Of a stretch of DNA of 53,921 bases, positions 47,385 to 53,921 are shown piece after piece. A program made the translations under genes and the position numbers. Source of the DNA: Aquitalea pelogenes (GTDB taxonomy: Bacteria; Pseudomonadota; Gammaproteobacteria; Burkholderiales; Chromobacteriaceae). Where the stretch lies: contig NZ_LNQV01000028.1 of assembly GCF_001515305.1 (NCBI RefSeq), positions 1 through 53,921 of the forward strand, in the 5' to 3' direction. The notes under the pieces were generated by a model that did not search any database, was not told the origin of the DNA, and saw nothing but the letters and a program-made list of their open reading frames with translations. The first letter of the stretch is position 1. Each line of letters opens with the position of its first letter.

Positions 47385-48581
47385 CTAGCCGGGCTGGCCA
47401 TCGCTACGCGCTTGCAGATACAGCCGGACAAAACGCAGGCTCCAACCCAGCAGCAACAGCAGGCAGGCGCAGGCGCTCAATACATACAGGCGGGCTGACC
47501 AAGTAGCGGGCAGGCAGTCGGTGGCCACGCGCAGCAAGGCCATGCCGTGCACCGCCAGATACAGCCGCCACAGCCAGGCAGGTGCTTGCAGCGGCTGACC
47601 GGCATGGCCCAGCGACACGCGGGACACAAAGGCAATCACCATGCTGATGAAAAATCCGGTGGTGATGGCATGCAGCGGTGCCAGCCCCAGCGACACCGGC
47701 AGCAGCCCGGCCAGGCTATACAGCAAGAAAGCCAGCGGCAGCCAGGCAAATGCAAGATGCAGCATGCACAGCAGACGATTCTGCCCGGTACGCCAGCCCT
47801 GCCAGCGCCGACAGATATAAACCAGCAACAGGCAGAAGGGCAGGTCAGCCGGCACGGTCGTCAGCCCTGCAATCGACAGCAGGCCGTGCAGCCAGCTGCC
47901 GCTCAGCATGGCCCACAGCAGCCAGTCCGGCTTCCAGGCCGGAATGTTTGGCATGGCGCTGAGGGTGAAAAACGGCAGCATGCGGTGGCAGACGGTAAGG
48001 AACACCGGCAGCAGAAAGCCCCACAAGGCCAGGTCACGCATCAGCAGCCAGCCGCTGGCATTGCCGCTGCACAGCCAGTACAAGCCAGCCAGCAAACCGG
48101 CAAAACCCAGTACAAAGCCGCACAGCACCATCCATGCATGCAGCCGGTTTGCCTGCTGGCTACGCCATATCAATTGGCCAAACGTCAGTGTCAACCCGGC
48201 AAAACCGGCGCTATACAGCAGCTGCCCGGCCAGCAAGCAAGCACGGCCCAGACCAAGGCCGACCAGCCACAACAGCAATCCGCCGGCCAGCAAGGCCGGT
48301 ACGCCCAGGTAACGGGGGCGGGATGGCGCAGGCACGCCCAGCCAACGCGGCCCGGCGGTAAAAATGAAGCCGGTCATGAATAGCGGAAAAATGCCATACA
48401 GCATCAGGAAGGCATGGGCCATCACCGCCGGGACAGCAGGCAGGATGGGGTGGCTGCCCAGGCGCGAGGCCAGCTCGGCAAACCAGGCAGCAAACAGCAA
48501 CAGCGCCAGCAGCATGCCAAACAGAAAGGCAATGCGGTGCGGTGCGCGCAGCAAAGGGTGGGGGAGTGGCTGGGTGTTCAT
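47385..48581 (-). CDS. nnrS: NnrS family protein
   Basis: A 398-aa haem- and copper-associated inner-membrane protein with about 12 TM helices. The family features are RAPHRIAFLFGMLLALLLFAAWF, AHAFLMLYGIFPLFMTGFIFTAGPRWLG and CHRMLPFFTLSAMP, with the conserved histidines. NnrS relieves nitric-oxide stress in other proteobacteria. The start at 48581 (MNTQPLPHPLL) is chosen because the first helix follows directly. It is downstream of the HPP-CBS gene in a nitrogen-oxide-related cluster. Confidence 0.88.
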   Translation of the reverse strand: MNTQPLPHPLLRAPHRIAFLFGMLLALLLFAAWFAELASRLGSHPILPAVPAVMAHAFLMLYGIFPLFMTGFIFTAGPRWLGVPAPSRPRYLGVPALLAGGLLLWLVGLGLGRACLLAGQLLYSAGFAGLTLTFGQLIWRSQQANRLHAWMVLCGFVLGFAGLLAGLYWLCSGNASGWLLMRDLALWGFLLPVFLTVCHRMLPFFTLSAMPNIPAWKPDWLLWAMLSGSWLHGLLSIAGLTTVPADLPFCLLLVYICRRWQGWRTGQNRLLCMLHLAFAWLPLAFLLYSLAGLLPVSLGLAPLHAITTGFFISMVIAFVSRVSLGHAGQPLQAPAWLWRLYLAVHGMALLRVATDCLPATWSARLYVLSACACLLLLLGWSLRFVRLYLQARSDGQPG

Positions 48582-48770
48582 GGCGGGCTCGATGCAGGTG
48601 GTGATGGCCGAGTATCGCCAGCAGGCGGGCAGGATGGGAATGATTCGCGTCAAGACAATCGGCCTTGCCTGTCAGGCCGACAGGCATGTTGCACTGGCCG
48701 GTGGTGGCCAACCGCTGCCTTGCACCCTCGGGCAAGCAGGCGCAAGGCAGCAGTTTCCTGTTGTCAGCCC

Positions 48771-49888
48771 TTATTGCTTGAACAACACGGCGATCAGGTC
48801 TGACTGGGTAATCATGCCGCACAACTGGCCGGCGGCATCGATCACCGGCATGTGGTGCATGCCGCCATCGGAAAAGGCCAGTGCCAGTTCGCTGATGGGC
48901 TGGGTGGCCTGCAGGCTGCGCACCGGTTGGCTCATGATGTCGGCCACCTTGCCATCCAGCCGCGCTGCCTGCGGGATGGCACTGGCTTGATGGTGGGGCA
49001 GGAAGAAGTCATGCAGTGACACCATGCCTTGCAGCTGCCCGGCGGCATCGGTCACTGGCAGGGCTTTTACCTTGTGATGGGCCAGCTTGTCCCAGGCTTG
49101 CTGCAAGCTGGCATCGGCCGGATGGACACTACATCGCGCGACATGATGTCGGCACAGCGGATGGCACCAAAGCGGCGCTTTTGTGCCTGTTGTTCTGCTG
49201 CGGTGAAAATGGCGGCCAGGTCGTCCTCGCTCACATCCAGCACTTCGCCAAAATCGGCCAGAGCCTGGTGCAGGTCCTGCTGGTTGAAGGCACGGCGTTC
49301 GCTGGGCAGCGGGTCCTGCGTGTGGTGCGGATTGGCGTTGTCTGCCGGCAGATGCGGATAACGGCGCTGCACGGCATTGTTGAACAGCAAGGCCACGCCC
49401 AGGAGCAGCAGGGAATTGGCCAGAACCGGCCACAGCACAAACTGGAAGCCCATGGCCTGGATGGCCGGGCCGCCCAGTACGGCGGTAATGGCGACGGCAC
49501 CGCCGGGCGGGTGCAGGCAGCGCAGCTGGAACATGGCGGCAATGGCCAGGGCACCGGCCATGCTGGCTGCAAGTCCGGGGTCGGCAATGGTGTGGGCGCA
49601 GGCTACGCCGATGACGGCGGAAACCAGATTGCCCAGCAACATGGACCAGGGCTGGGCCAGCGGACTGGAAGGAACTGCAAACAACAGCACGGCGGAAGCG
49701 CCCATCGGGGCGATGAACCAGGGGCTGGAGCCACCCAGCGCGGCACGGCTGATCAACTCGGTCAGCAGCAGGCCAATACCGGCACCGACACAGCCATAAA
49801 GCCGTTCACGGCGGCCCGCCAGTAACTGGGCAGGCAGAAAGCCACGCAGCCAGTGCCGCGTGCGTGGGGTTTGGGGTGAAGAAGTCAT
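48771..49888 (-). CDS. HPP family membrane protein with tandem CBS domains, single-base frameshift
   Basis: A 372-aa protein after correction. The N-terminal HPP domain has four to five TM helices and the signature RCLHPPGGAVAITAVLGG; HPP proteins in cyanobacteria and plant plastids move nitrite. A linker (LHQALADFGEVLDVSEDDLAAIF) leads to two CBS domains (MSRDVVSI... and MSQPVRSLQ...), which usually sense adenosyl nucleotides. The frame breaks at about 49120; one added C gives VSIPADASLQQAWDKL. A perfect -10 and a palindrome lie 29-48 bases upstream of the ATG at 49888, which itself has no good ribosome site. Confidence 0.85.
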
Positions 49889-49916
49889 GACAGATACAGA
49901 GGTGGGGTGGGAGGAT

Positions 49917-49922
49917 ATTATA
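49917..49922 (-). promoter_or_regulatory. -10 box of the HPP-CBS gene
   Basis: TATAAT on the minus strand, overlapping the end of the palindrome at 49920-49936. It predicts a start point about 20 bases before the ATG at 49888. Confidence 0.55.
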
Positions 49923-49936
49923 TCGCGTAGCGATAT
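49920..49936. promoter_or_regulatory. Predicted MarR operator at the HPP-CBS promoter
   Basis: The palindrome ATATCGC-GTA-GCGATAT has perfect 7-bp arms and covers the upstream half of the -10 box. It shares ATATCG-N5-CGATAT with the site at 51485-51501. The marR gene ends 37 bases away. Confidence 0.65.
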
Positions 49937-49972
49937 TTTCATGCGCAGAACCGCCGGTGCGGGCTGTCTTGC

Positions 49973-50410
49973 TCAGGCTTGCAGCTTTTGCTGTACGTTC
50001 AGCAGCAAGTCCAGCGACTGGGCACCGCCCAGGTCTTTCAGCAGCAGCAGCTCCTCGCGGTGCAGGGCGGCCAGCTTGGCCACCAGCTCCTGCCCCTTGG
50101 GCAACAGGCTGATTTCTACCTGGCGGCCATCCTGGCGGCCCGGGGTTTTCTTTACCAGGTCCTGCTCCTCGCAGCGTTTGATCAGCCCCACCACGCTGTG
50201 ATGATGCGATTGCAGCCGCTCGGCCAGTTCCGCCACCGTGGCCCAGTCGCGGCCCGGGTAGCCCTGCACCTGCAATAACAGCAGGTATTGCAAGGGCGTG
50301 ATGCCGTGCTCTTGCGCCAGTTCTTCACTGAAACGCAAAAACTGGCGCAGGCGGTAACGAAAGTCGGCCAGGCGTTCGAAATCCTGTTTGCTGAGTAGCG
50401 GAGCGGTCAT
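49973..50410 (-). CDS. MarR-family transcriptional regulator
   Basis: A 145-aa winged-helix repressor. Helical dimer segments at both ends flank the DNA-binding region ATVAELAERLQSHHHSVVGLIKRCEEQDLVKKTPGRQDGRQVEISLLPKG, with the wing at GRQDGRQ. It is the third gene after Yip1 and DUF488 and lies directly before the HPP-CBS promoter. Two matching palindromes, one at each promoter, are its most likely binding sites. The ligand may be a nitrogen oxide or related signal, but this is only inferred. The ATG at 50410 is preferred to a TTG nine bases earlier. Confidence 0.88.
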   Translation of the reverse strand: MTAPLLSKQDFERLADFRYRLRQFLRFSEELAQEHGITPLQYLLLLQVQGYPGRDWATVAELAERLQSHHHSVVGLIKRCEEQDLVKKTPGRQDGRQVEISLLPKGQELVAKLAALHREELLLLKDLGGAQSLDLLLNVQQKLQA

Positions 50411-50452
50411 GGTGGGCAACAGCGGGGAGAAAACACAAGTCTGCTCACCATA

Positions 50453-50866
50453 TCACAACAGCCCGCCACTGCCGAATTGCGCGGCAAAGCAAACCGGGGA
50501 CGCATAGGCAAGCGGCATCTCCTCTTGCTGCTGCAGGAATAATTGCAAGGCACGGGCAGCGCTGAGCGTGGCATCGGCTTCGGCATGCAGCAGGATGATG
50601 TGTTGCCGTCTGGCCATGTGTGCCAGCCATTCCCAGCGCTGCGGATTATTGTGCAGCACGGCCCAGTAGATTTCGCAAAACTGGCTCCAGCGTTCTTCGC
50701 GCCAGTGCATCCAGTCGCTCAGGCCCGGTGCGGGCGACAATGCCGGCACATGACGCAAGCGGCGCACAACATCGGCTGGCAGGCCGGCAGCCGGTTCGCT
50801 GCCGATCAGGAAGGCCGGTGTGGAGTCAGGCTGGTAGCTTTGCAGGGATTGCAGGGTGATATGCAT
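50453..50866 (-). CDS. DUF488 family protein
   Basis: A 137-aa protein resembling the DUF488 family: LSDWMHWREERWSQFCEIYWAVL, NNPQRWEWLAHMARRQHIILLHAEAD and ATLSAARALQLFL match the order usually seen (W-x-R-F...Y...NP...LL-x-A...H/N-AxxLxxFL). Function is unknown; some members occur with stress or redox genes. It begins 16 bases after the Yip1 gene and precedes marR by 42 bases, so it belongs to that operon. Confidence 0.72.
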   Translation of the reverse strand: MHITLQSLQSYQPDSTPAFLIGSEPAAGLPADVVRRLRHVPALSPAPGLSDWMHWREERWSQFCEIYWAVLHNNPQRWEWLAHMARRQHIILLHAEADATLSAARALQLFLQQQEEMPLAYASPVCFAAQFGSGGLL

Positions 50867-50881
50867 GATGACTGGCTCCGT

Positions 50882-51445
50882 TTACAACAAGGGCAGCAGC
50901 AAGAGTGCCACTACAAACAGCCATACCAGCGCACCGATGGCGAAGATGGTATAGGCCAGCGACAGGGTATGCACCGAGTCATCGTGCTCGAACCAGGCAT
51001 CCAGGCCGTGGTATAGCAGGCCTGCCGATGCCGCCAGCCCCAGCAGTGCGCACAGCACATTCAGCGCCGGGTAGGGCAGCAGCAAGGACACGGCAGACAG
51101 CCAGATGGGCAGCGGCACCAGCGCTGCCAGCCGGTAGCAGTCGGCAAAGGCCGGGCGGCTGCTGGCATGTACCGACTGGCGGATGACCCAGGCCATCAGG
51201 CTGACGGCCAGCCAGCTGGTCAGCAGCAGGATCAGGCTGGCTTGCTGCCAGTTTTGCAGCGGCACGCCGGGAGCATAGCTGTCGGCATGATAAGTGGCGG
51301 TGTACAGCACCATGCCGCCGGCAAACAGGGATGCAGGCAGCACGATCTTCACAAAGCTGTTCAGCACGGATGGATGACGCTGGCCTAGCTGGTCCCAGCC
51401 ATGGCGTGATGAGTAAATCATCTGGAGCGGGTGTTGCAGGTTCAT
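50882..51445 (-). CDS. Yip1 family inner-membrane protein
   Basis: A 187-aa protein with five TM helices. The N-terminal segment NLQHPLQMIYSSRHGWDQLGQ and the pattern of helices (VKIVLPASLFAGGMVLY and others) fit the Yip1/DUF1282 domain. Function is unknown. The start at 51445 has AAGGAG upstream. It is the first gene of the Yip1-DUF488-marR operon, with a palindromic operator 40-56 bases before the start. Confidence 0.75.
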   Translation of the reverse strand: MNLQHPLQMIYSSRHGWDQLGQRHPSVLNSFVKIVLPASLFAGGMVLYTATYHADSYAPGVPLQNWQQASLILLLTSWLAVSLMAWVIRQSVHASSRPAFADCYRLAALVPLPIWLSAVSLLLPYPALNVLCALLGLAASAGLLYHGLDAWFEHDDSVHTLSLAYTIFAIGALVWLFVVALLLLPLL

Positions 51446-51484
51446 GGCGATCTCCTTGGCAGCGACAGGCTGCCATCCAAATAT

Positions 51485-51501
51485 ATATCGCAATACGATA
51501 T
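51485..51501. promoter_or_regulatory. Predicted MarR operator at the Yip1-DUF488-marR promoter
   Basis: ATATCGC-AAT-ACGATAT, a palindrome with 6 matched bases per arm. It matches the HPP-CBS site in ATATCG-N5-CGATAT and, on the minus strand, is also followed by an AT-rich -10-like stretch. Confidence 0.6.
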
Positions 51502-51540
51502 AAATCCACAGCAAAATGCACACATGGCGGAGCATGCTGG

Positions 51541-51561
51541 AGTGGGGAGTGGGGAGTGGGG
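51541..51561. repeat. Three tandem AGTGGGG heptamers
   Basis: Three exact 7-base units just past the stop of the gene at 51573-52871, giving regularly spaced G4 runs on the plus strand (C-rich in the transcript). Possibly quadruplex-forming. Confidence 0.6.
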
Positions 51562-51572
51562 CTCGCCCTGGC

Positions 51573-52871
51573 TCAGGCGGCGGGCTGTGCCGGCGGCTGT
51601 CCTGGTCGCAGGCAGATGGCCAGCACTTGCCGGTAGCGCAGCCACAGCCTGAGTGCATGCCAGGCTGCCATTACAGCCAGCAGCAGGCTGAGCATGGCCA
51701 GTGCGCTCTGCCAATGGGCTGGCCAAGTACACCAGGCCAATGCTGTCAGCAGCCACAGCGCATGCAGGCCGGTCAGCCACCGCACGGCTTGTTCGGAGAG
51801 GAAACCATGCGTGGCGGGCAGTACGCCGCGCGGGGGCTGCATGCGTTGCAGATGCAGCCAGGCCAGAAACGGGACAATTTTACCCAGCATGCCCAGCACG
51901 CAAGCCAGCCCCAGGCCACCCAGCCACAGCACGCCACAGTACAGCGGCAGGCTGGTGTTGGCAGGCCAGCAAGGGGCGGCGAGGGCGCATGAAAGTCCTG
52001 ACAGCAAAGCCAGCATGGCCAGCAGCCAGCTCAGCCACAGGGGGTCTTGCCGACGGCGACAGCGGCGCAGCTGCTGCAGGGTGAGGCTGGCAAATGCGGC
52101 GGCGGGAAGAGCTGCCAGTGTCAGCCAGTTGTTTATTTTGTCCTGCTGCCACAGCAGCAACAGGCTGAGTGCCAGCAGCAGCACCGACTGGCCGGGCAGC
52201 AGCCAGCGGCTGGCGGCAGGGTAGGGCGGAGACACCAGAAACATGGGGATTACGGTCTGGCTGACGGCCAACAACAAGGCCAGCAACCAGCCAAGGCTTG
52301 CCCACAGCACATGGCTGTGCAGCAATGGCAGGAAAGGCAGCTGGAGTTGGCCACCCAGTGTCAGTACCAGTAACAGGCCCAGGCTCAGCGCCACGCCCAG
52401 CCCGCCCAGGGCCAGACGCAACCCCTGGCTGGTGGCATCACGCGCCGGGCTGCGCCACAGGCCGGGCAGCGTATGCAGCAGCAGTGCCAGTCCGGCGCTG
52501 TAAGCCAGTAGCGCGCCGGCAGTCAGCCATGTCGCGGCAAAGCCATGACTGAAGCCCCAGCACAGACAGGCGACACCGGCCTGCCACGCGGGGAAGATAC
52601 GCCACCACAAGGCACGCGGGCTAGGTGTACCTACCCCGGCGGCCACCGCCAGCAGTTGTAATACGGCACCGAACATGGTGTTGCCCAGCACGCCCAGCGC
52701 CAGCAAGTGGGTGAGGGTGACAATCAGCGGATCGAAGCGGTTGGCAAGGACAGCGTTGCCCAGCAGCAGGGTGAGCCCGGTGATCAGCAGCCAGGAGAGG
52801 CTGGCAGTAAAAAAGCTGCCCGGCAACCAGGGCGGCGGGGCAGCTTCGTAAGACAGCCAGGCCTGGCTCAT
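51573..52871 (-). CDS. Multi-pass membrane protein of unknown function, NnrS-like
   Basis: A 432-aa very hydrophobic protein with about 12 TM helices. Conserved-looking histidines are in VTLTHLLALGVLGNTMFGAVLQ, FLPLLHSHVLWASLGWLLAL and VPFLAWLHLQRM, so haem or metal binding is possible. Overall design is like NnrS and haem-copper-type proteins but I cannot place it in a named family. It overlaps the DUF2249 gene by 4 bases and so belongs to the methyltransferase-hemerythrin-DUF2249 transcript. A nitric-oxide or nitrite role is inferred from context only. Confidence 0.7.
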   Translation of the reverse strand: MSQAWLSYEAAPPPWLPGSFFTASLSWLLITGLTLLLGNAVLANRFDPLIVTLTHLLALGVLGNTMFGAVLQLLAVAAGVGTPSPRALWWRIFPAWQAGVACLCWGFSHGFAATWLTAGALLAYSAGLALLLHTLPGLWRSPARDATSQGLRLALGGLGVALSLGLLLVLTLGGQLQLPFLPLLHSHVLWASLGWLLALLLAVSQTVIPMFLVSPPYPAASRWLLPGQSVLLLALSLLLLWQQDKINNWLTLAALPAAAFASLTLQQLRRCRRRQDPLWLSWLLAMLALLSGLSCALAAPCWPANTSLPLYCGVLWLGGLGLACVLGMLGKIVPFLAWLHLQRMQPPRGVLPATHGFLSEQAVRWLTGLHALWLLTALAWCTWPAHWQSALAMLSLLLAVMAAWHALRLWLRYRQVLAICLRPGQPPAQPAA

Positions 52872-53080
52872 GGCCGGCTCAGGATCAGGATGACGCCGCC
52901 GTCACCGGACAGTTCGAAACGGAAGTCCAGCCCCTGTTGCTGTAACAGCGGCAGCAGCGGGCTGGGATGGTGCGGCAGGATGTAGGCCGCTTGCTGGCCC
53001 GGTGCCAGCCCGTCCGCTTCGTCCAGGATGATTTCCATCGGCAGTGGCGGCGGCAGCTGGCGCAGGTCGCGCGGGCTCAT
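52868..53080 (-). CDS. DUF2249 domain protein
   Basis: A 70-aa small protein with the DUF2249 pattern: DLRQLPPPLPMEIILDEADGLAPGQ, YILPHHPSPLLPLLQQQGLDF and a short beta end. Such domains often occur beside hemerythrins and nitrogen-oxide genes, as here. It overlaps the genes on both sides by 4 bases (ATGA), so it is tightly coupled. The biochemical role is unknown. Confidence 0.82.
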   Translation of the reverse strand: MSPRDLRQLPPPLPMEIILDEADGLAPGQQAAYILPHHPSPLLPLLQQQGLDFRFELSGDGGVILILSRP

Positions 53081-53505
53081 GCGGCGGCTCCGGCGGCAAC
53101 CAGATCGGCAAAGCCGGTAATGTGCTGGCTGCACATGGGGTAAAGAATGTTTTCTTCTTTCATGTTGTGCTGCTGCATCAGGATAAGCAGCGTGTCGGCA
53201 CAGCCCAGATAGTCGCCAGCCTGTTCGGATGACAACAGCTGCGCCATGTCCAGCATCAGTGCGCGCATCTGGCTGTGTTCGTTACGCATCACCATCGTGG
53301 GGCCCATCTGGCTGCCGGTAGCGGCTTCGAAGGCGGGAAACAGGCTGTCTTCTTCCAGCGCAAAATGTTGCAGCATGCCGTTGTGGAAGGCTTGAAACAC
53401 GGCCCGGGCCCTGGGCCAGTCGCCCTGGCGTACCGCTGTTTCGGCGATGGCGAAGTCGGTATCGCACAGGCGATGTTGTTCGGTCAGTTGCTGGATGGCA
53501 TTCAT
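53077..53505 (-). CDS. Hemerythrin domain protein
   Basis: A 142-aa four-helix bundle with a di-iron site. Candidate ligands are His in TEQHRLCDTDF, HNGMLQHFALEEDSLFP (H-x-x-x-x-x-H-x-x-x-E type), NEHSQMRAL and QQHNMKEENILYP. This class often binds O2 or NO or supports iron-centre repair. It overlaps the DUF2249 gene and follows the methyltransferase gene by 72 bases. Confidence 0.88.
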   Translation of the reverse strand: MNAIQQLTEQHRLCDTDFAIAETAVRQGDWPRARAVFQAFHNGMLQHFALEEDSLFPAFEAATGSQMGPTMVMRNEHSQMRALMLDMAQLLSSEQAGDYLGCADTLLILMQQHNMKEENILYPMCSQHITGFADLVAAGAAA

Positions 53506-53577
53506 GGTGCTTTGCCTTGGCTGAGGTTGATGGTGAGCAGTATTGCCTGTTTGCGGCTGCGGCCTGAATGACCCGTA

Positions 53578-53921
53578 TCAAGAAATCACTGCTTGCTGGC
53601 GCAAGGCCTGCAACTGTTGATGCAGGGTGACCACGCTACCGATGATGAGCAGTGCCGGGCTGGCAATCTGCTGGTCGGCAATCAGCTGCGCCAGCGTAGC
53701 CAGCTGGCCGCACACACAGCGCTGGGCGGTGCTGCAGGCCCTTTCCACGATGGCCACCGGCGTGGCCGGGTCGCGGCCATGGGCCAGCAGCTGGCTGGCG
53801 ATATGGGCCGCCTCGCCCAGCCCCATATACACCACCAGGGTCTGCTCCGGCGTGCTGTGCTGTGTCCAGTCCAGTGCGCTTTCCCCCTGACGGCGGTGGC
53901 CGTGACCAGGCTGCAACCCTG
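53578..53921 (-). CDS. Uroporphyrinogen-III C-methyltransferase (SUMT), 5' end outside the window, frameshifted
   Basis: The C-terminal part of a CobA/NirE/CysG-A-type enzyme that methylates uroporphyrinogen III for sirohaem, B12 or haem d1. Visible are SLVTGHRRQGESALDW, EQTLVVYMGLGEAAHIASQL, TPVAIVERACSTAQR and ALLIIGSVVTLHQQL. The frame breaks near 53898-53901; one added G links SLVT to GHRRQGE. With nnrS, hemerythrin and HPP genes nearby a nitrite-reductase role (NirE) is likely, but cobA cannot be excluded since the window also encodes a B12-dependent enzyme. Confidence 0.82.
   Translation of the reverse strand, partial: GLQPGHGHRRQGESALDWTQHSTPEQTLVVYMGLGEAAHIASQLLAHGRDPATPVAIVERACSTAQRCVCGQLATLAQLIADQQIASPALLIIGSVVTLHQQLQALRQQAVIS

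Noticed and set aside
53506-53577. FNR/Dnr-type box (TTGAT-N4-ATCAA) before the hemerythrin gene
   Set aside because: A TTGATGGTGA stretch is present but the second half-site is absent.
1-53921. CRISPR arrays, tRNA/rRNA genes, insertion sequences, attachment sites
   Set aside because: I saw no regularly spaced direct repeats, cloverleaf with CCA-type end, transposase motifs or flanking terminal repeats.

Overview
The window looks like a chromosomal segment of a GC-rich betaproteobacterium of the Neisseriales, most likely the Chromobacterium/Aquitalea/Vogesella group. This is inferred from protein style and gene order: cmk-rpsA-ihfB-lapA-lapB-pyrF; elongation factor P with Arg32 beside its rhamnosyltransferase EarP; a class II B12-dependent ribonucleotide reductase; and a fructose PTS polyprotein divergent from a LacI-type FruR. 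I see no rRNA, tRNA, CRISPR array, insertion sequence or prophage.

Layout. 1-2557: fructose PTS polyprotein (cut by the window edge) and divergent fruR, with two nearly identical 14-bp operators between them. 2615-6272: LysR regulator with a divergent DHA2 efflux pump, cytochrome b561 and a MazG-like pyrophosphohydrolase. 6273-6619: gene-free stretch with four hairpins. 6620-17796: housekeeping block of aroA, cmk, rpsA, ihfB, lapA, lapB, pyrF, ugd, hldA, hldD and cysM (aromatic amino acids, translation, LPS heptose and LPS control, pyrimidine, cysteine). 17860-20701: adc-bdhA-patatin operon (acetoacetate/3-hydroxybutyrate metabolism). 20983-28117: zapE, dinB-like, earP-efp and a large DUF748 envelope protein. 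28349-31216: nrdJ. 31274-39113: one minus-strand operon with an SDR dehydrogenase, enolase-superfamily dehydratase, complete CUT1 sugar ABC transporter, GntR regulator and SMP-30 lactonase, which together suggest oxidative sugar or sugar-acid catabolism. 39472-43143: an AT-richer patch with a divergent NarL-type regulator and REC-EAL protein (no kinase), a decayed transporter remnant, and an MFS pump behind a perfect 16-bp-arm palindrome. 43345-47309: DUF1302 outer-membrane protein, TPR/glycosyltransferase protein, FKBP. 47385-53921: a nitrite/nitric-oxide flavoured cluster with NnrS, an HPP-CBS protein, MarR, DUF488, Yip1, an unnamed NnrS-like membrane protein, DUF2249, hemerythrin and uroporphyrinogen-III methyltransferase.

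The most interesting signals are (a) two matching 17-bp palindromes with ATATCG / CGATAT arms, placed at the promoters of the HPP-CBS gene and of the Yip1-DUF488-MarR operon, which predict a small MarR regulon inside the nitrogen-oxide cluster; (b) the 41-bp palindrome before the MFS gene at 41911; (c) the kinase-less Roc-like regulator pair.

A strong caution: seven genes (the PTS polyprotein, aroA, zapE, earP, the DUF748 gene three times, HPP-CBS and the methyltransferase) each lose frame through what looks like one missing G or C in a short G/C context. For the five complete genes, restoring one base per site gives a full-length product. Because aroA is among them, I read these as base-calling errors rather than true pseudogenes, and annotate the genes as whole.
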